A DNA stretch of 64,000 bases from Bradyrhizobium sediminis (GTDB lineage Bacteria; Pseudomonadota; Alphaproteobacteria; Rhizobiales; Xanthobacteraceae), in the NCBI RefSeq assembly GCF_018736105.1, contig NZ_CP076135.1:3222001-3286000 (forward strand), given 5' to 3'. Below the pieces are notes generated by a model. The model was given only the letters and a program-made list of their open reading frames with translations, was not told the DNA's origin and made no database searches. Shown one piece after another: positions 29,527 to 38,031 of this stretch; positions within the stretch are counted from its first letter, which is position 1, and each line of letters starts with the position of its first letter. The position numbers and the translations under genes are program-made.

Positions 29527-30303
29527 GTGACCCAGCACTCGCGTGACACCCCGCAATTCTACCTGACCGCGCCCTCGCCCTGCCCCTATCTGCCGGGCCG
29601 GCACGAACGCAAGGTGTTCACGCATCTGGTCGGCGACAAGGCCGGCGACCTCAACGACCTCCTGACCCATGGCGGCTTCCGGCGCAGCCAGTCGATCGCC
29701 TACCGGCCGGCCTGCGACCAGTGCCGCGCCTGCGTTTCCGTCCGCGTCATCGCCAACGAATTCCGCATCTCGCGCAATTTCCGCAAGATCATGGCCCGCA
29801 ACGCCGACATCGTGGGCGAGCAGCGCAATGCGGTGCCGACCTCGGAGCAATATTCGGTGTTTCGCGCCTATCTCGACGCGCGGCACCGCCATGGCGGCAT
29901 GGCCGACATGACCGTGCTCGATTACGCGATGATGGTGGAGGACAGCCACGTCGAGACCCGTGTCATCGAATACCGCAAGCGCGGCGCCGATACCGGCATT
30001 ACCGGCCGCGCCGAGGAACTGGTGGCGGTGGCGCTGACCGACGTGCTCAGCGATGGGCTGTCGATGGTTTATTCGTTCTTCGAACCGTCACAGGAAAGCC
30101 GCTCGCTCGGCACCTACATGATCCTCGACCACATCATCCGCGCCCGAAGGCTCGGCCTGCCCTACGTCTATCTCGGCTACTGGATCGAAGGCTCGAAGAA
30201 GATGGACTACAAGGGCCGCTTCCTGCCGCAGCAGCGCCTCGCCCCCTCCGGTTGGCTGCGCATCGACGCTTCGGGCGAAGTGCTGTCCGAACCGCAGGAC
30301 TAG
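29527..30303 (+). CDS. bpt: Aspartate/glutamate leucyl- or arginyltransferase
   Basis: A 258-residue ATE1-related enzyme that attaches an amino acid from aminoacyl-tRNA to the N-terminus of proteins, marking them for ClpAP degradation. The N-terminal cysteines are in [15 protein letters not shown] and [12 protein letters not shown], and the C-terminal domain has [27 protein letters not shown] and [20 protein letters not shown]. The start is GTG at 29527. Whether it transfers Leu, as for Bpt, or Arg cannot be decided from sequence alone; alphaproteobacterial members are often annotated as arginyltransferase. Confidence 0.9.
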   Translation: MTQHSRDTPQFYLTAPSPCPYLPGRHERKVFTHLVGDKAGDLNDLLTHGGFRRSQSIAYRPACDQCRACVSVRVIANEFRISRNFRKIMARNADIVGEQRNAVPTSEQYSVFRAYLDARHRHGGMADMTVLDYAMMVEDSHVETRVIEYRKRGADTGITGRAEELVAVALTDVLSDGLSMVYSFFEPSQESRSLGTYMILDHIIRARRLGLPYVYLGYWIEGSKKMDYKGRFLPQQRLAPSGWLRIDASGEVLSEPQD

Positions 30304-30358
30304 ATGGCGAATAGGGAGTAGCGAATAGCGAAACCTTCATTCGCTACTCGCCATTCGC
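30304..30358. repeat. Inverted repeat between transferase and VOC genes
   Basis: GGCGAATAGGGAGTAGCGAA and TTCGCTACTCGCCATTCGC pair around AACCTTCA. It is a stem likely to end transcripts from both sides, as the two flanking genes converge. Confidence 0.6.
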
Positions 30359-30378
30359 ATCTTCTTCACTGCCCCAGC

Positions 30379-30909
30379 CTAATTCCCGATCACCCGCACC
30401 GGGTCGCTGCCGTCCCAGTTCTCGGCGGCTTTCCGGATGTGGCCGAAGAAGCGGCCCTTGCCGCCGCTGATGTCGGAGATCTCGACCACGGTTCCGGCAT
30501 GGCCAGATGTCTCGAAATAGGCGAACCGGCCCCTAGGGCCGCCGATCTGGCCCTCATGGCCGACGACGAAACCTTCGGCGATCGCCCGATCGTAGAGCGC
30601 CTGATAATCATTGGTCCAATAGGACATGTGCTGCAGGCCTTCGCCGTGCTGCTTCAGATGATCGAGATACATCGACGGCGCGTCGTTGCGCTGCTGGATC
30701 AGTTCGATCTGCAGGTCGCCGGAATTGGCCAGCGCGATGCTCATCTCGACCGCTGAATCGGCGCCCTTGTAGCGGAACCATTCGGTCTTGACCTCGGGGA
30801 TATAGAAGAACGGCCCGACGCGCATCACCTCGGTCCAGAATTTCATCGCCGCTCCGATGTCGCGAACGACATAGCCGTTCTGGCAGACCTTGCCGAACAA
30901 CGCGCTCAT
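30379..30909 (-). CDS. VOC family (glyoxalase-fold) protein
   Basis: A 176-residue vicinal oxygen chelate protein. The metal ligand positions appear as NGYVVRDIGAAM (Asn/Gln where most have His), QIELIQQ (Glu), LQHMSYW (His) and VVEISDISGG (Glu). A methylmalonyl-CoA-epimerase-like or extradiol-type lineage is possible, but the altered first ligand makes the reaction uncertain. It is the last gene of a run with an SDR and a carboxymuconolactone decarboxylase-like gene, which suggests a catabolic pathway. Confidence 0.82.
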   Translation of the reverse strand: MSALFGKVCQNGYVVRDIGAAMKFWTEVMRVGPFFYIPEVKTEWFRYKGADSAVEMSIALANSGDLQIELIQQRNDAPSMYLDHLKQHGEGLQHMSYWTNDYQALYDRAIAEGFVVGHEGQIGGPRGRFAYFETSGHAGTVVEISDISGGKGRFFGHIRKAAENWDGSDPVRVIGN

Positions 30910-30921
30910 GAAAAGCCTCCG

Positions 30922-31779
30922 TTACATTCCGCTCAGGCCGCTGTCGACGGCGAGCGTCTGCGCGGTGACGTAGACGCTTTCCTCCGACATGAAAAACAGC
31001 ACCGCATAGGCCACTTCCCACGCGGTGGCCTGGCGGCCGAACGGCACATGTCCCTTGCCGCGCGAGGGCCGCCCGGCGCCGGCCGTGCGTCCGTTCGGCG
31101 TGTCGACCAGACCCGGATAGACCAGATTGACGCGGATTCCGCGCCGCGCGCCGACATGGGCGATGTTGCGCATCAGCCCACCGAGGGCGGCCTTCGAGGA
31201 ATCATAGACCGGCATCTGCGAACCGGCCCGCAGTGCGGCGATCGAGGAGATGAAGACGATCGAGCCGCCGTTCTCGAATTTGGGCAGGGCTTCGCGGCAC
31301 GCCAGCATCGGCCCGCGCACATTGACGTCGTAGATCTTGTTCCATTCCTCGGCGCTGACGCCGTCGAGCCCGGTCTTGCCGAAGGTCCCGACGTTCAAAA
31401 CCATGCCGTCGAGGCCGCCCATGGTCCGCTGCGCCTCATCGATCATGCGCCGGACATCGGATTCGAGCGTCACATCGGCAGCAATCGCAAAGGCGCGGCC
31501 GCCCTCGGCCTTGATCCGGCCGACGGTGCCCTCGGCGGAAGAAAGATTGAGGTCGGCGACGGCGACCTCAGCGCCCTCGCGCGCGAACAACAGGCTCATC
31601 GCCCGGCCGTTGCCGATCGGGTCGGTCGCGGCATCGAACGTCCGCTGGCCCCCGCCGACCACCAGCACGCGGCGTCCCTTCAGCCGCCCCCTGCCGGGAG
31701 CGCTGCCCGAGGATTCCGCGCTCAGCGGACGGACATAGGGTTCCGGCTTCGCGCCGGTCGGCGATGGTGCGTCGGACAC
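30922..31779 (-). CDS. SDR family oxidoreductase
   Basis: A 285-residue dehydrogenase. A 30-residue extension precedes the Rossmann core, which begins GRRVLVVGGGQRTFDAATDP, an unusual glycine motif with an insertion; the NAG motif is replaced by LNVGTFGKTG, followed by VFISSIAALRAG with the serine and YDSSKAALGGL with the Tyr/Lys pair. It lies two bases from the next gene and 12 from the VOC gene. The insertion in the dinucleotide loop resembles SDRs acting on aromatic or CoA-linked substrates, but no substrate is clear. Confidence 0.85.
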   Translation of the reverse strand: MSDAPSPTGAKPEPYVRPLSAESSGSAPGRGRLKGRRVLVVGGGQRTFDAATDPIGNGRAMSLLFAREGAEVAVADLNLSSAEGTVGRIKAEGGRAFAIAADVTLESDVRRMIDEAQRTMGGLDGMVLNVGTFGKTGLDGVSAEEWNKIYDVNVRGPMLACREALPKFENGGSIVFISSIAALRAGSQMPVYDSSKAALGGLMRNIAHVGARRGIRVNLVYPGLVDTPNGRTAGAGRPSRGKGHVPFGRQATAWEVAYAVLFFMSEESVYVTAQTLAVDSGLSGM

Positions 31780-31780
31780 T

Positions 31781-32341
31781 TCAGTTGCTCCGCGGCTTGC
31801 CGCCGTCGTAGACGCGCATGCCGGCGGCGGAATCGAGATCGGTCTCGGTCGCTTCGGTGAGGCGGGCCATCATCATGTAGAATCCGATGGCGACGATCGC
31901 CTCGACGGTTTCCTGCTCGCTGAAATGCTTGCGCATATCGGCAAACACCGGCTCCGCCACGCGAACGTTCCGGGTGACCTCGCGGCAAAAAGCCAGCAGC
32001 GCGCGTTCCGCCGCATTGAAAGCCTCGCCGCCATAGTCGCCGCGTTCGAGACCATCGACCTGGCGCTGCGTGACGCCGACGCCGAGCGCGATCGGCACGT
32101 GCTGGCGCCACTCATAGGCGCCGCCTTCGAGCTGCGCGACCTGCAGGATCAGCAATTCGCGGTTGGCGGCGCTGAGCTTCTGGCGATGCAGGATGGAATT
32201 GCCGAGCCGCATCGCCGGGATCATGTTGGCTTCGGCGTGGGCCATCATGCGAAAGATGTTCAGCTTCACCGGCATCCGGTCGAAGGAGGCGCGGATATCG
32301 CCCGTCGTCGTCTCCGGATCAATCAGGGGCAACCTTGCCAC
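31781..32341 (-). CDS. Carboxymuconolactone decarboxylase family protein
   Basis: A 186-residue AhpD/CMD-fold protein. ELLILQVAQLEGGAYEWRQH forms the conserved helix with the Glu and His; the CxxC pair of peroxidase members is absent, so it is of the decarboxylase or unknown type. The GTG at 32341 is preferred because AGGGAGA lies just before it; a longer ATG frame at 32374 would overlap tetR more. It overlaps the tetR end by 23 bases. The neighbours (SDR, VOC, TetR) suggest a small catabolic operon. Confidence 0.83.
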   Translation of the reverse strand: MARLPLIDPETTTGDIRASFDRMPVKLNIFRMMAHAEANMIPAMRLGNSILHRQKLSAANRELLILQVAQLEGGAYEWRQHVPIALGVGVTQRQVDGLERGDYGGEAFNAAERALLAFCREVTRNVRVAEPVFADMRKHFSEQETVEAIVAIGFYMMMARLTEATETDLDSAAGMRVYDGGKPRSN

Positions 32342-33047
32342 GCTTCTCTCCCTTGGTTCTTGTTGGTTTTGCATTTGTGCTGACCGGCTTCGCAGCGACG
32401 GCGGCGTCCTTCGCCGCGATCATGGCCAGGAAGAATGTGAGAAAATGCTCGATCGCCTCGACTACCCGCTCGCGGGGCGAGGCTTGGGCGCCCATCACGT
32501 AGTGTTCGAGGCGGATATAGATCAGGCCGGCTGCGAACAGCCGTCCCGCCTCGCGCGGATCCGTCGTCGTGATCAGACCGGCCAGCGCGAAACCGCGGAA
32601 ATAATCCGTCATCAGCCGCTGCTCGCGCGAATAGAACTGATCGGCGAATTTGGCGCGGATGCCGGGCACCCGATTGCGTTCGGCGGTGATGACCTTCTGG
32701 AACTGGTGTTCGCGCGGGTCCGACCACTGCTCGACCAGATCGAGTGCGAACTGGCGGCAGAACGCGGCCGGCTGCTGGCGCAGCTGGCGGTAGCGCGGCG
32801 CCTCGAGGCGGCTCGCCGAACTCGCCGGCCCGTGCTCGCTGACGATGGCTTCGAGGATCGCCGCCTTGCTCGGGAAGTGATTGTAGAAGCTGCTCTCGCG
32901 GATGCCGACCCGGCGCGCCAGTTCGCGCATCGAGGCGCCGCCATAGCCGCTCTCGGCAAACAGGCCGAGCGCCTCGGTCAGAATGCGCTCGCGGGTCGAG
33001 AGCGCGGCGGTGTCGGCCGCGGTGGAAGCCTTCGAGGTCATCCGCAT
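32319..33047 (-). CDS. TetR family transcriptional regulator
   Basis: A 242-residue repressor. The N-terminal helix-turn-helix is TRERILTEALGLFAESGYGG, then ELARRVGIRESSFYNHFPSK. The ligand-binding domain has the usual helices through residue 215, and the tail is lysine-rich. ATG codons at 33047 and 33041 are both possible; neither has a clear ribosome site. Its start lies inside a perfect 30-base palindrome, so it very probably represses itself and the divergent operon. It sits at the head of the CMD-SDR-VOC run. Confidence 0.92.
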   Translation of the reverse strand: MRMTSKASTAADTAALSTRERILTEALGLFAESGYGGASMRELARRVGIRESSFYNHFPSKAAILEAIVSEHGPASSASRLEAPRYRQLRQQPAAFCRQFALDLVEQWSDPREHQFQKVITAERNRVPGIRAKFADQFYSREQRLMTDYFRGFALAGLITTTDPREAGRLFAAGLIYIRLEHYVMGAQASPRERVVEAIEHFLTFFLAMIAAKDAAVAAKPVSTNAKPTRTKGEKRGKVAPD

Positions 33048-33076
33048 TGACTAGCGAACGATCGTTCGCTAGTCAA
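33047..33076. promoter_or_regulatory. 30-base perfect palindrome, TetR operator 1
   Basis: Each half reads TTGACTAGCGAACGA from 33047, and the second half is its exact reverse complement ending at 33076. It covers the tetR start codon. The inner core GCGAACGATCGTTCGC is shared with the site at 33080, with centres 26 bases apart. Confidence 0.85.
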
Positions 33077-33079
33077 CAG

Positions 33080-33095
33080 ACGAACGATCGTTCGT
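33080..33095. promoter_or_regulatory. 16-base palindrome, TetR operator 2
   Basis: ACGAACGATCGTTCGT is a perfect palindrome with the same CGAACGATCGTTCG core as the site at 33047-33076. It lies on the side of the divergent binding-protein gene, 112 bases before its ATG. Confidence 0.75.
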
Positions 33096-33206
33096 TTGCC
33101 CCTGCCGCCAGCGGCACAGGAGGCTTCAGGACGGCCGTTCGAAAGCGGAACGCGGGCGTTCGACCCGCGGCCGGCGAGGCGAGAGACCCAAGGAAGGAAC
33201 CCAGCG

Positions 33207-34427
33207 ATGTCCCGTTTTTTCAGACACCCCCTGCACGCTCTGTGCGTCGTGCTGCCGATGCTCGCCGCGATCCCGGCCCAGGCCGCCGATCCCGCGAAAT
33301 ACGATCCCGGCGCCGACGACAAGCGAATCAAGATCGGAACCACGGCGCCGCTCAGCGGGCCCGTCTCCGCCTATGCGCAGATCGCCAAATCGGCCGAGGC
33401 CTATTTTCGCAAGGTCAACGATGACGGCGGCGTCAACGGGCGTCGCATCGAAATGATCATCGCCGACGATGCCTACAGCCCGCCGAAAACCGTCGAGCAG
33501 ACCCGGCGGCTGGTCGAAAGCGACGAGGTCTTGCTGATCTTCGGCGGGGTCGGCACGCCGACCAACAGCGCCGTGCACAAATATCTCAACGACCGCAAGG
33601 TGCCGCAGCTGTTCCTCGGCTCCGGCGCGGCCAAATGGGACGATGCGAAGAATTTCCCGTGGACGGTCGGCTGGCAGCCGAGCTACCGCGACGAGGCCTT
33701 TGCCTATGCGAAGTACATCCGGGCCAGCCGTCCGAACGCCAAGGTCGGGGTGCTCTACCAGAACGACGACCTCGGCAAAGACTATCTGAAGGCGCTGGAG
33801 GAGAAGCTGGAGGCGAGCGGCGGCAATCTCCTGGTCGCCAAGGCGCCCTACGAGACCACCTCGCCCACCATCGACACGCAGATCCTGCTGCTCAAGAACA
33901 GCGGCGCCGACGTGCTGCTGGTGGCAGCCACGCCCAAGTTCGCCGCGCAAGCCATCCGCAAGGTGGCGGAGGTCGGCTGGAAGCCGATCACCATCATTTC
34001 GAACGTCTCCGCCTCGATCAGCGGCGTGCTCGAACCGGCCGGGCGCGACAATTCGGTCGGCGTGATCTCGAGCCAGTACCTGAAGGACAGCACCAATCCG
34101 GATCTCAAAGACGATCCCGGCTACAGGGAATGGCAGGCCTTCATGAACAAATACATGCCGGATGCCAACAAGGCCGACTGGCTCAACGTCTATGGCTACA
34201 CCATCGCGCAGACACTGACCGCGGTGCTGAAGGCCGCCGGCAACGACCTGACGCGGGCCAACGTACTGAAGCAAGCGACCAGCATGAAGGACGTCCGCCT
34301 GCCGATGCTGATCAATGGCACCGCCATCAGCAACTCTGCGCAACGATATACGCCGATGACGAGCCTGCAGTTGATCCGCTTCGACGGCACGCGGTGGGTA
34401 CCGTTCGGCGAGTTATTGCGGAACTGA
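33207..34427 (+). CDS. ABC transporter substrate-binding protein (LivJ type)
   Basis: A 406-residue periplasmic protein of the Peripla_BP_6 family. The signal peptide MSRFFRHPLHALCVVLPMLA ends near AQAADPAKYDPG. The core starts IKIGTTAPLSGPVSAYAQIA, with later IADDAYSPPKTVEQTRRLVE and KVGVLYQNDDLGKDYLKALE. No permease or ATPase genes are nearby, so it is an orphan. The ligand is often an aromatic or branched-chain acid. GGAAGG precedes the ATG at 33207. It shares its control region with tetR. Confidence 0.92.
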   Translation: MSRFFRHPLHALCVVLPMLAAIPAQAADPAKYDPGADDKRIKIGTTAPLSGPVSAYAQIAKSAEAYFRKVNDDGGVNGRRIEMIIADDAYSPPKTVEQTRRLVESDEVLLIFGGVGTPTNSAVHKYLNDRKVPQLFLGSGAAKWDDAKNFPWTVGWQPSYRDEAFAYAKYIRASRPNAKVGVLYQNDDLGKDYLKALEEKLEASGGNLLVAKAPYETTSPTIDTQILLLKNSGADVLLVAATPKFAAQAIRKVAEVGWKPITIISNVSASISGVLEPAGRDNSVGVISSQYLKDSTNPDLKDDPGYREWQAFMNKYMPDANKADWLNVYGYTIAQTLTAVLKAAGNDLTRANVLKQATSMKDVRLPMLINGTAISNSAQRYTPMTSLQLIRFDGTRWVPFGELLRN

Positions 34428-34433
34428 AGCGCG

Positions 34434-35330
34434 ATGCGGCAGCTGAAAATCGGCGGCATGCGGATCGATCGCCTAATCGAGATCGACCGGCTGCCGTTCG
34501 ACAAGAAATGGCTGTTCGCCAATGCCGATGACGAGGTGATCGAGACCAACAGGGACTGGCTCGACCAACGCTATATCGAGCCGGGCACCGGCCGCTTCAT
34601 CCTCAGTCATCATTCCTATGTCGTGCGCACGCCCGGCTGGACCGCGATCGTCGACACCTGTTGCGGCAACCACAAGGAGCGGCCGCGGGTCCCGGTCTGG
34701 CACCGGCTCAACCAGCCCTACCTCGCCAACATGCGGGCGCTGGGCGTGCGCCCGGAAGACGTCGACTTCGTGATGTGCACCCATCTGCATGTCGATCATG
34801 TCGGCTGGAACACCCAACTGGTCGACGGGCGCTGGGTCCCGACTTTCCCGAGAGCGCGCTATCTCATGGGTGCGATCGAATACGAGCATTGGGAGCAGAA
34901 ACACAAACTCAAGCCGGAACGCGCGATCAATCACGGATCGTTCGAGGACTCCGTGCTTCCCGTCGTGGCGGCGGGCCAGGCGGAGTTGGTCGGATCCGAC
35001 CACTGCCTGTTCGACGATCGCGACGCGACCTTGCGCTTCGTCCCGGCGCCGGGCCACACCGCCGGAAACATGATGATCGACCTGCGCGGCAGCGGGGATC
35101 ATGCGGTGATGTCCGGCGATGTGATCCATCATCCGATCCAGTGCGCGGCGCCGTGGCTGGCCAATGCCGCCGATTTCGACCCCGCCGCGGCGCTGGCGAC
35201 GCGGCTTGGCCTGCTGCGGCAGTTGGCAGATACGCCGAGCTTCCTGCTCACCGGCCACTTCCCCGCGCCGACCGCCGGCCGCGTGGTGAGCCACGGCGAC
35301 GCATTCAGATTTCGGTTCGAGGATCACTAA
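34434..35330 (+). CDS. MBL-fold metallo-hydrolase
   Basis: A 298-residue metallo-beta-lactamase-fold enzyme. The metal motif is THLHVDHVGW near residue 116 (HxHxDH), with a further PAPGHTAGNMM histidine and SGDVIHHPIQC near 235-245. A conserved GRFILSHHSYVV and TPGWTAIVDTCCGNHK precede it. Such enzymes hydrolyse esters, lactones or amides. Six bases after the binding-protein stop, it is clearly in the same operon and probably acts on the imported compound. Confidence 0.88.
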   Translation: MRQLKIGGMRIDRLIEIDRLPFDKKWLFANADDEVIETNRDWLDQRYIEPGTGRFILSHHSYVVRTPGWTAIVDTCCGNHKERPRVPVWHRLNQPYLANMRALGVRPEDVDFVMCTHLHVDHVGWNTQLVDGRWVPTFPRARYLMGAIEYEHWEQKHKLKPERAINHGSFEDSVLPVVAAGQAELVGSDHCLFDDRDATLRFVPAPGHTAGNMMIDLRGSGDHAVMSGDVIHHPIQCAAPWLANAADFDPAAALATRLGLLRQLADTPSFLLTGHFPAPTAGRVVSHGDAFRFRFEDH

Positions 35331-35373
35331 CAGTTTCGAACAACAAGGCAGCAGGCAACACAGAGGAGTTAGA

Positions 35374-36342
35374 ATGAATTTTCGCACGATCACGCTTTCA
35401 TTGCTCGCGCTCGCATCGGCAATGGCGCCGGCACATGCCGAGGATGCGGCAGATTACCCGTCCAGGAAGATCAGGATGCTGCTGCCCTACGCGGCCGGTG
35501 GCGGCGGCGACGTGATCGGCCGCTTGCTGGCCGACGGGATGGGCAAGCGCCTCGGCCAGACCATCTTCATCGAAAACCGCACCGGTGCGGCCGGCACCAT
35601 CGGCACGCAGCAGGTCGCGGCCGCAGCTGGAGACGGTTACACCATCACGATCGGCGGCATGACCACCCACGTGCTGGCGCCGGCGGTCTATCCCAGCCTG
35701 CCCTACGATCCGATCAAGGATTTTACCACGATCGGGCGGATCGGAACGTCGTCGATACTGCTGGTAGCGACCAACGATTTTGCCGCCAGCGACGTCGCCG
35801 GCTTGACCAAAATGGCGAAGAGCGGCACGCCGATCCAGTACGGCACCTGGGGTGTCGGCTCCACCGGACAGTTCTGCGGCGAGATCCTGTCGCAGCAGGC
35901 CGGCATCCGCCTCGAGCATGTCCCGTTCAACGGCATCGCCAAGATCGCCAACGACCTGCTCGGCGGCCATATCAAGCTGGCGATGCTGGATATGGCGACC
36001 GCAACGCCCCTGGTGCAGGGCGGCAAGCTGAAAGCGCTGGCGGCCTGCGGCGAACGTTCGCCGAGCCTGCCCGGGGTCGCGAGCTACAAGGACCAGGGCA
36101 TCGCCTTCGAACGGAGTCTCGCGTGGGCGATGTACGCGCCCGCCGGCCTCGCCGAGCCGGTCGCGCGCAAGCTTTCCGATGCGCTGAAGCAAGCGCTGGC
36201 CGATCCGGAGATCGCGCAAAAACTGCTGGCGCTCGGCGTCACCGCCAGTTTTCTATCAGGCGATCAGCAACGCGACATCAACGCACGCGACATCGAGGCC
36301 TGGAAGAAGGTCGCGAAGGAAGCGGGCATTGAGGTGAAATAG
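35374..36342 (+). CDS. Tripartite tricarboxylate transporter substrate-binding protein (Bug family)
   Basis: A 322-residue periplasmic protein with signal peptide MNFRTITLSLLALASAMAPA cut near AHAED. The core reads YPSRKIRMLLPYAAGGGGDV, ENRTGAAGTIGTQQVAAAAG and later GTWGVGSTGQFCGEILSQQ. No membrane subunits are nearby. It follows the metallo-hydrolase gene by 43 bases. Together with the LivJ-type gene it gives this operon two unrelated binding proteins and no transporter. Confidence 0.92.
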   Translation: MNFRTITLSLLALASAMAPAHAEDAADYPSRKIRMLLPYAAGGGGDVIGRLLADGMGKRLGQTIFIENRTGAAGTIGTQQVAAAAGDGYTITIGGMTTHVLAPAVYPSLPYDPIKDFTTIGRIGTSSILLVATNDFAASDVAGLTKMAKSGTPIQYGTWGVGSTGQFCGEILSQQAGIRLEHVPFNGIAKIANDLLGGHIKLAMLDMATATPLVQGGKLKALAACGERSPSLPGVASYKDQGIAFERSLAWAMYAPAGLAEPVARKLSDALKQALADPEIAQKLLALGVTASFLSGDQQRDINARDIEAWKKVAKEAGIEVK

Positions 36343-36380
36343 CGATGCCGAGATGATCCGCGACGCCGCCTCAAGGTAGG

Positions 36381-36485
36381 TTGTCATCACCCGCGCAGGT
36401 GGGTGACCCAGTACGCTGCGGCCTCTCGATCAATCACAACCGTCTCTGGAATACTGGGTCGTCCGGTCAAGCCGGACGATGACAG
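36381..36485. repeat. Intergenic palindromic repeat (family F)
   Basis: TTGTCATCACCCGCGCAGGT and CCCAGTACGC at the left; ATACTGGGTCG and CGGTCAAGCCGGACGATGAC at the right. It separates the operon from the convergent mntH gene. The relative is at 19441-19548. Confidence 0.65.
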
Positions 36486-36499
36486 CGGTGCGTTAGCCC

Positions 36500-37882
36500 T
36501 CACCCGAAGAACGTCTCGAACAGCAGCTTGAGGTTCAGGGTGACGATGATGCCGGCAACGACCCACGCCAGCGCGGCGACCGGCGTGGGAATGGCAAATT
36601 TGCCCATCTTGCGCCGGTCGGAGACGAACCGCACCAGGGGAATGACGGCGAACGGCAGCTGCATCGACAGCACGACCTGGCTGAACACCAGAAGCTGCCC
36701 GGTGCCGCGCTCGCCATAGAGCGCGGTGACAATGATGACCGGGACGATGGCGATGCCGCGGGTCACCAGCCGCCGCGCCCAGCTTGGCAGCCGCAGGTGC
36801 AGAAAACCTTCCATCACAATCTGGCCCGCCAGCGTCGCCGTCACGGTCGAGTTGAGGCCGGAGGCGAGCAGCGCCACTGCAAACAGCGTCGATGCGATGC
36901 CGAGACCGAGCAGCGGCGACAGCAATTCGTAAGCCTGGCCGATTTCGGCGACGTCGGAGTGCCCGCTCTTGTGGAAGGTCGCGGCCGCCACCACCAGGAT
37001 AGCGGCATTGATGAACAAGGCCAGCATCAGCGCGATGGTGGAGTCCGTCGTCGCCCATTTGATCGCGTCGCGGCGGCCTTCGTCTGACCGTTCATAGGCG
37101 CGGGTCTGCACGATCGAAGAGTGCAGATAGAGATTATGCGGCATCACGGTCGCCCCGATGATGCCGATGGCGATGTAGAGCATCTCGGGATTGGTGAAGA
37201 TCTCGGTGGACGGCGCGAAGCCGCGCAGCATCGCGGCGACCGGCGGCGCGGCGGCCGTGATCTGGACCACAAAGCAGACCGCGATGACGATCAGAAGCGC
37301 GATCACGAAGGCTTCGAGGAAGCGAAAGCCCTTGTTCATCAGAAGCAGCAGCAGGAAGGCGTCGAGGGCTGCAATCAGCGCGCCGCCGACCAGGGGAATG
37401 CCGAACAGCAATTTCAGGGCGATCGCGGTGCCGATCACCTCGGCGAGATCGCAGGCGATGATCGCGGCCTCGCAGGCCAGCCACAGCATGAAGTTGACCG
37501 GCCGCGAATAGGTGGCGCGGCAGGCCTGCGCCAGATCGCGGTCGGTGACGATGCCGAGCCGCGCGGCGAGTGCCTGCAGCAGGATCGCCATCAGGTTCGA
37601 GAGCAGGATGACCGACAGCAGCGTGTAGCCAAACTTCGATCCGCCCGCGAGGTCGGTCGCCCAGTTGCCGGGGTCCATGTAGCCGACCGAGACCAAATAA
37701 CCGGGACCGGCGAAGGCCAGCAGCTTGCGGGCCCAGTGTCCGCGGAAGGGAACCAAAATGGTCCCATAGACCTCGGGCAGGCTGTGCTGGACGCCGGCCG
37801 AGGCGTCGGCACGCCAACCTGAGGCATCAGGCGTGTCATTGGGCAGGGAATCAGGCGTCAAAGCGGGTGATCTTGCGTCCAT
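36500..37882 (-). CDS. mntH: Nramp manganese transporter MntH
   Basis: A 460-residue Nramp protein, a proton-coupled importer of manganese and iron. The first membrane segment holds the metal motif DPGNWATD (Asp70, Asn73) and the sixth holds [12 protein letters not shown]. Eleven membrane segments are predicted. The N-terminal 45 residues are a soluble extension. Upstream are an odd palindrome and a TGCAA inverted repeat that suits control by Mur or another Fur-family regulator. It converges with the binding-protein operon. Confidence 0.95.
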   Translation of the reverse strand: MDARSPALTPDSLPNDTPDASGWRADASAGVQHSLPEVYGTILVPFRGHWARKLLAFAGPGYLVSVGYMDPGNWATDLAGGSKFGYTLLSVILLSNLMAILLQALAARLGIVTDRDLAQACRATYSRPVNFMLWLACEAAIIACDLAEVIGTAIALKLLFGIPLVGGALIAALDAFLLLLLMNKGFRFLEAFVIALLIVIAVCFVVQITAAAPPVAAMLRGFAPSTEIFTNPEMLYIAIGIIGATVMPHNLYLHSSIVQTRAYERSDEGRRDAIKWATTDSTIALMLALFINAAILVVAAATFHKSGHSDVAEIGQAYELLSPLLGLGIASTLFAVALLASGLNSTVTATLAGQIVMEGFLHLRLPSWARRLVTRGIAIVPVIIVTALYGERGTGQLLVFSQVVLSMQLPFAVIPLVRFVSDRRKMGKFAIPTPVAALAWVVAGIIVTLNLKLLFETFFG

Positions 37883-37893
37883 TTCGGAAGGAT

Positions 37894-37908
37894 GACCGAT
37901 AATCGGTC
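37894..37908 (-). promoter_or_regulatory. Odd palindrome upstream of mntH
   Basis: GACCGAT-A-ATCGGTC, a perfect seven-base inverted repeat around one base, lying 12 bases before the mntH ATG. It may be an operator or the stem of the leader RNA. Confidence 0.45.
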
Positions 37909-37912
37909 TTAA

Positions 37913-37927
37913 TGCAACTCATTTGCA
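37913..37927 (-). promoter_or_regulatory. TGCAA inverted repeat, candidate Mur/Fur-type site
   Basis: TGCAA-CTCAT-TTGCA lies 31 bases before mntH. It resembles the manganese-responsive sites bound by Mur in rhizobia; the exact consensus was not checked. Confidence 0.45.
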
Positions 37928-38031
37928 ACTGCATCTAGGTCACCTCCTCCGGAGCTCAGTCGGGAAACGGGTGTCCCCACCGCCCCTTGAGCCGGACAGT
38001 GCAAGCCTACCGGCTGCCAGGGAATCACGCC

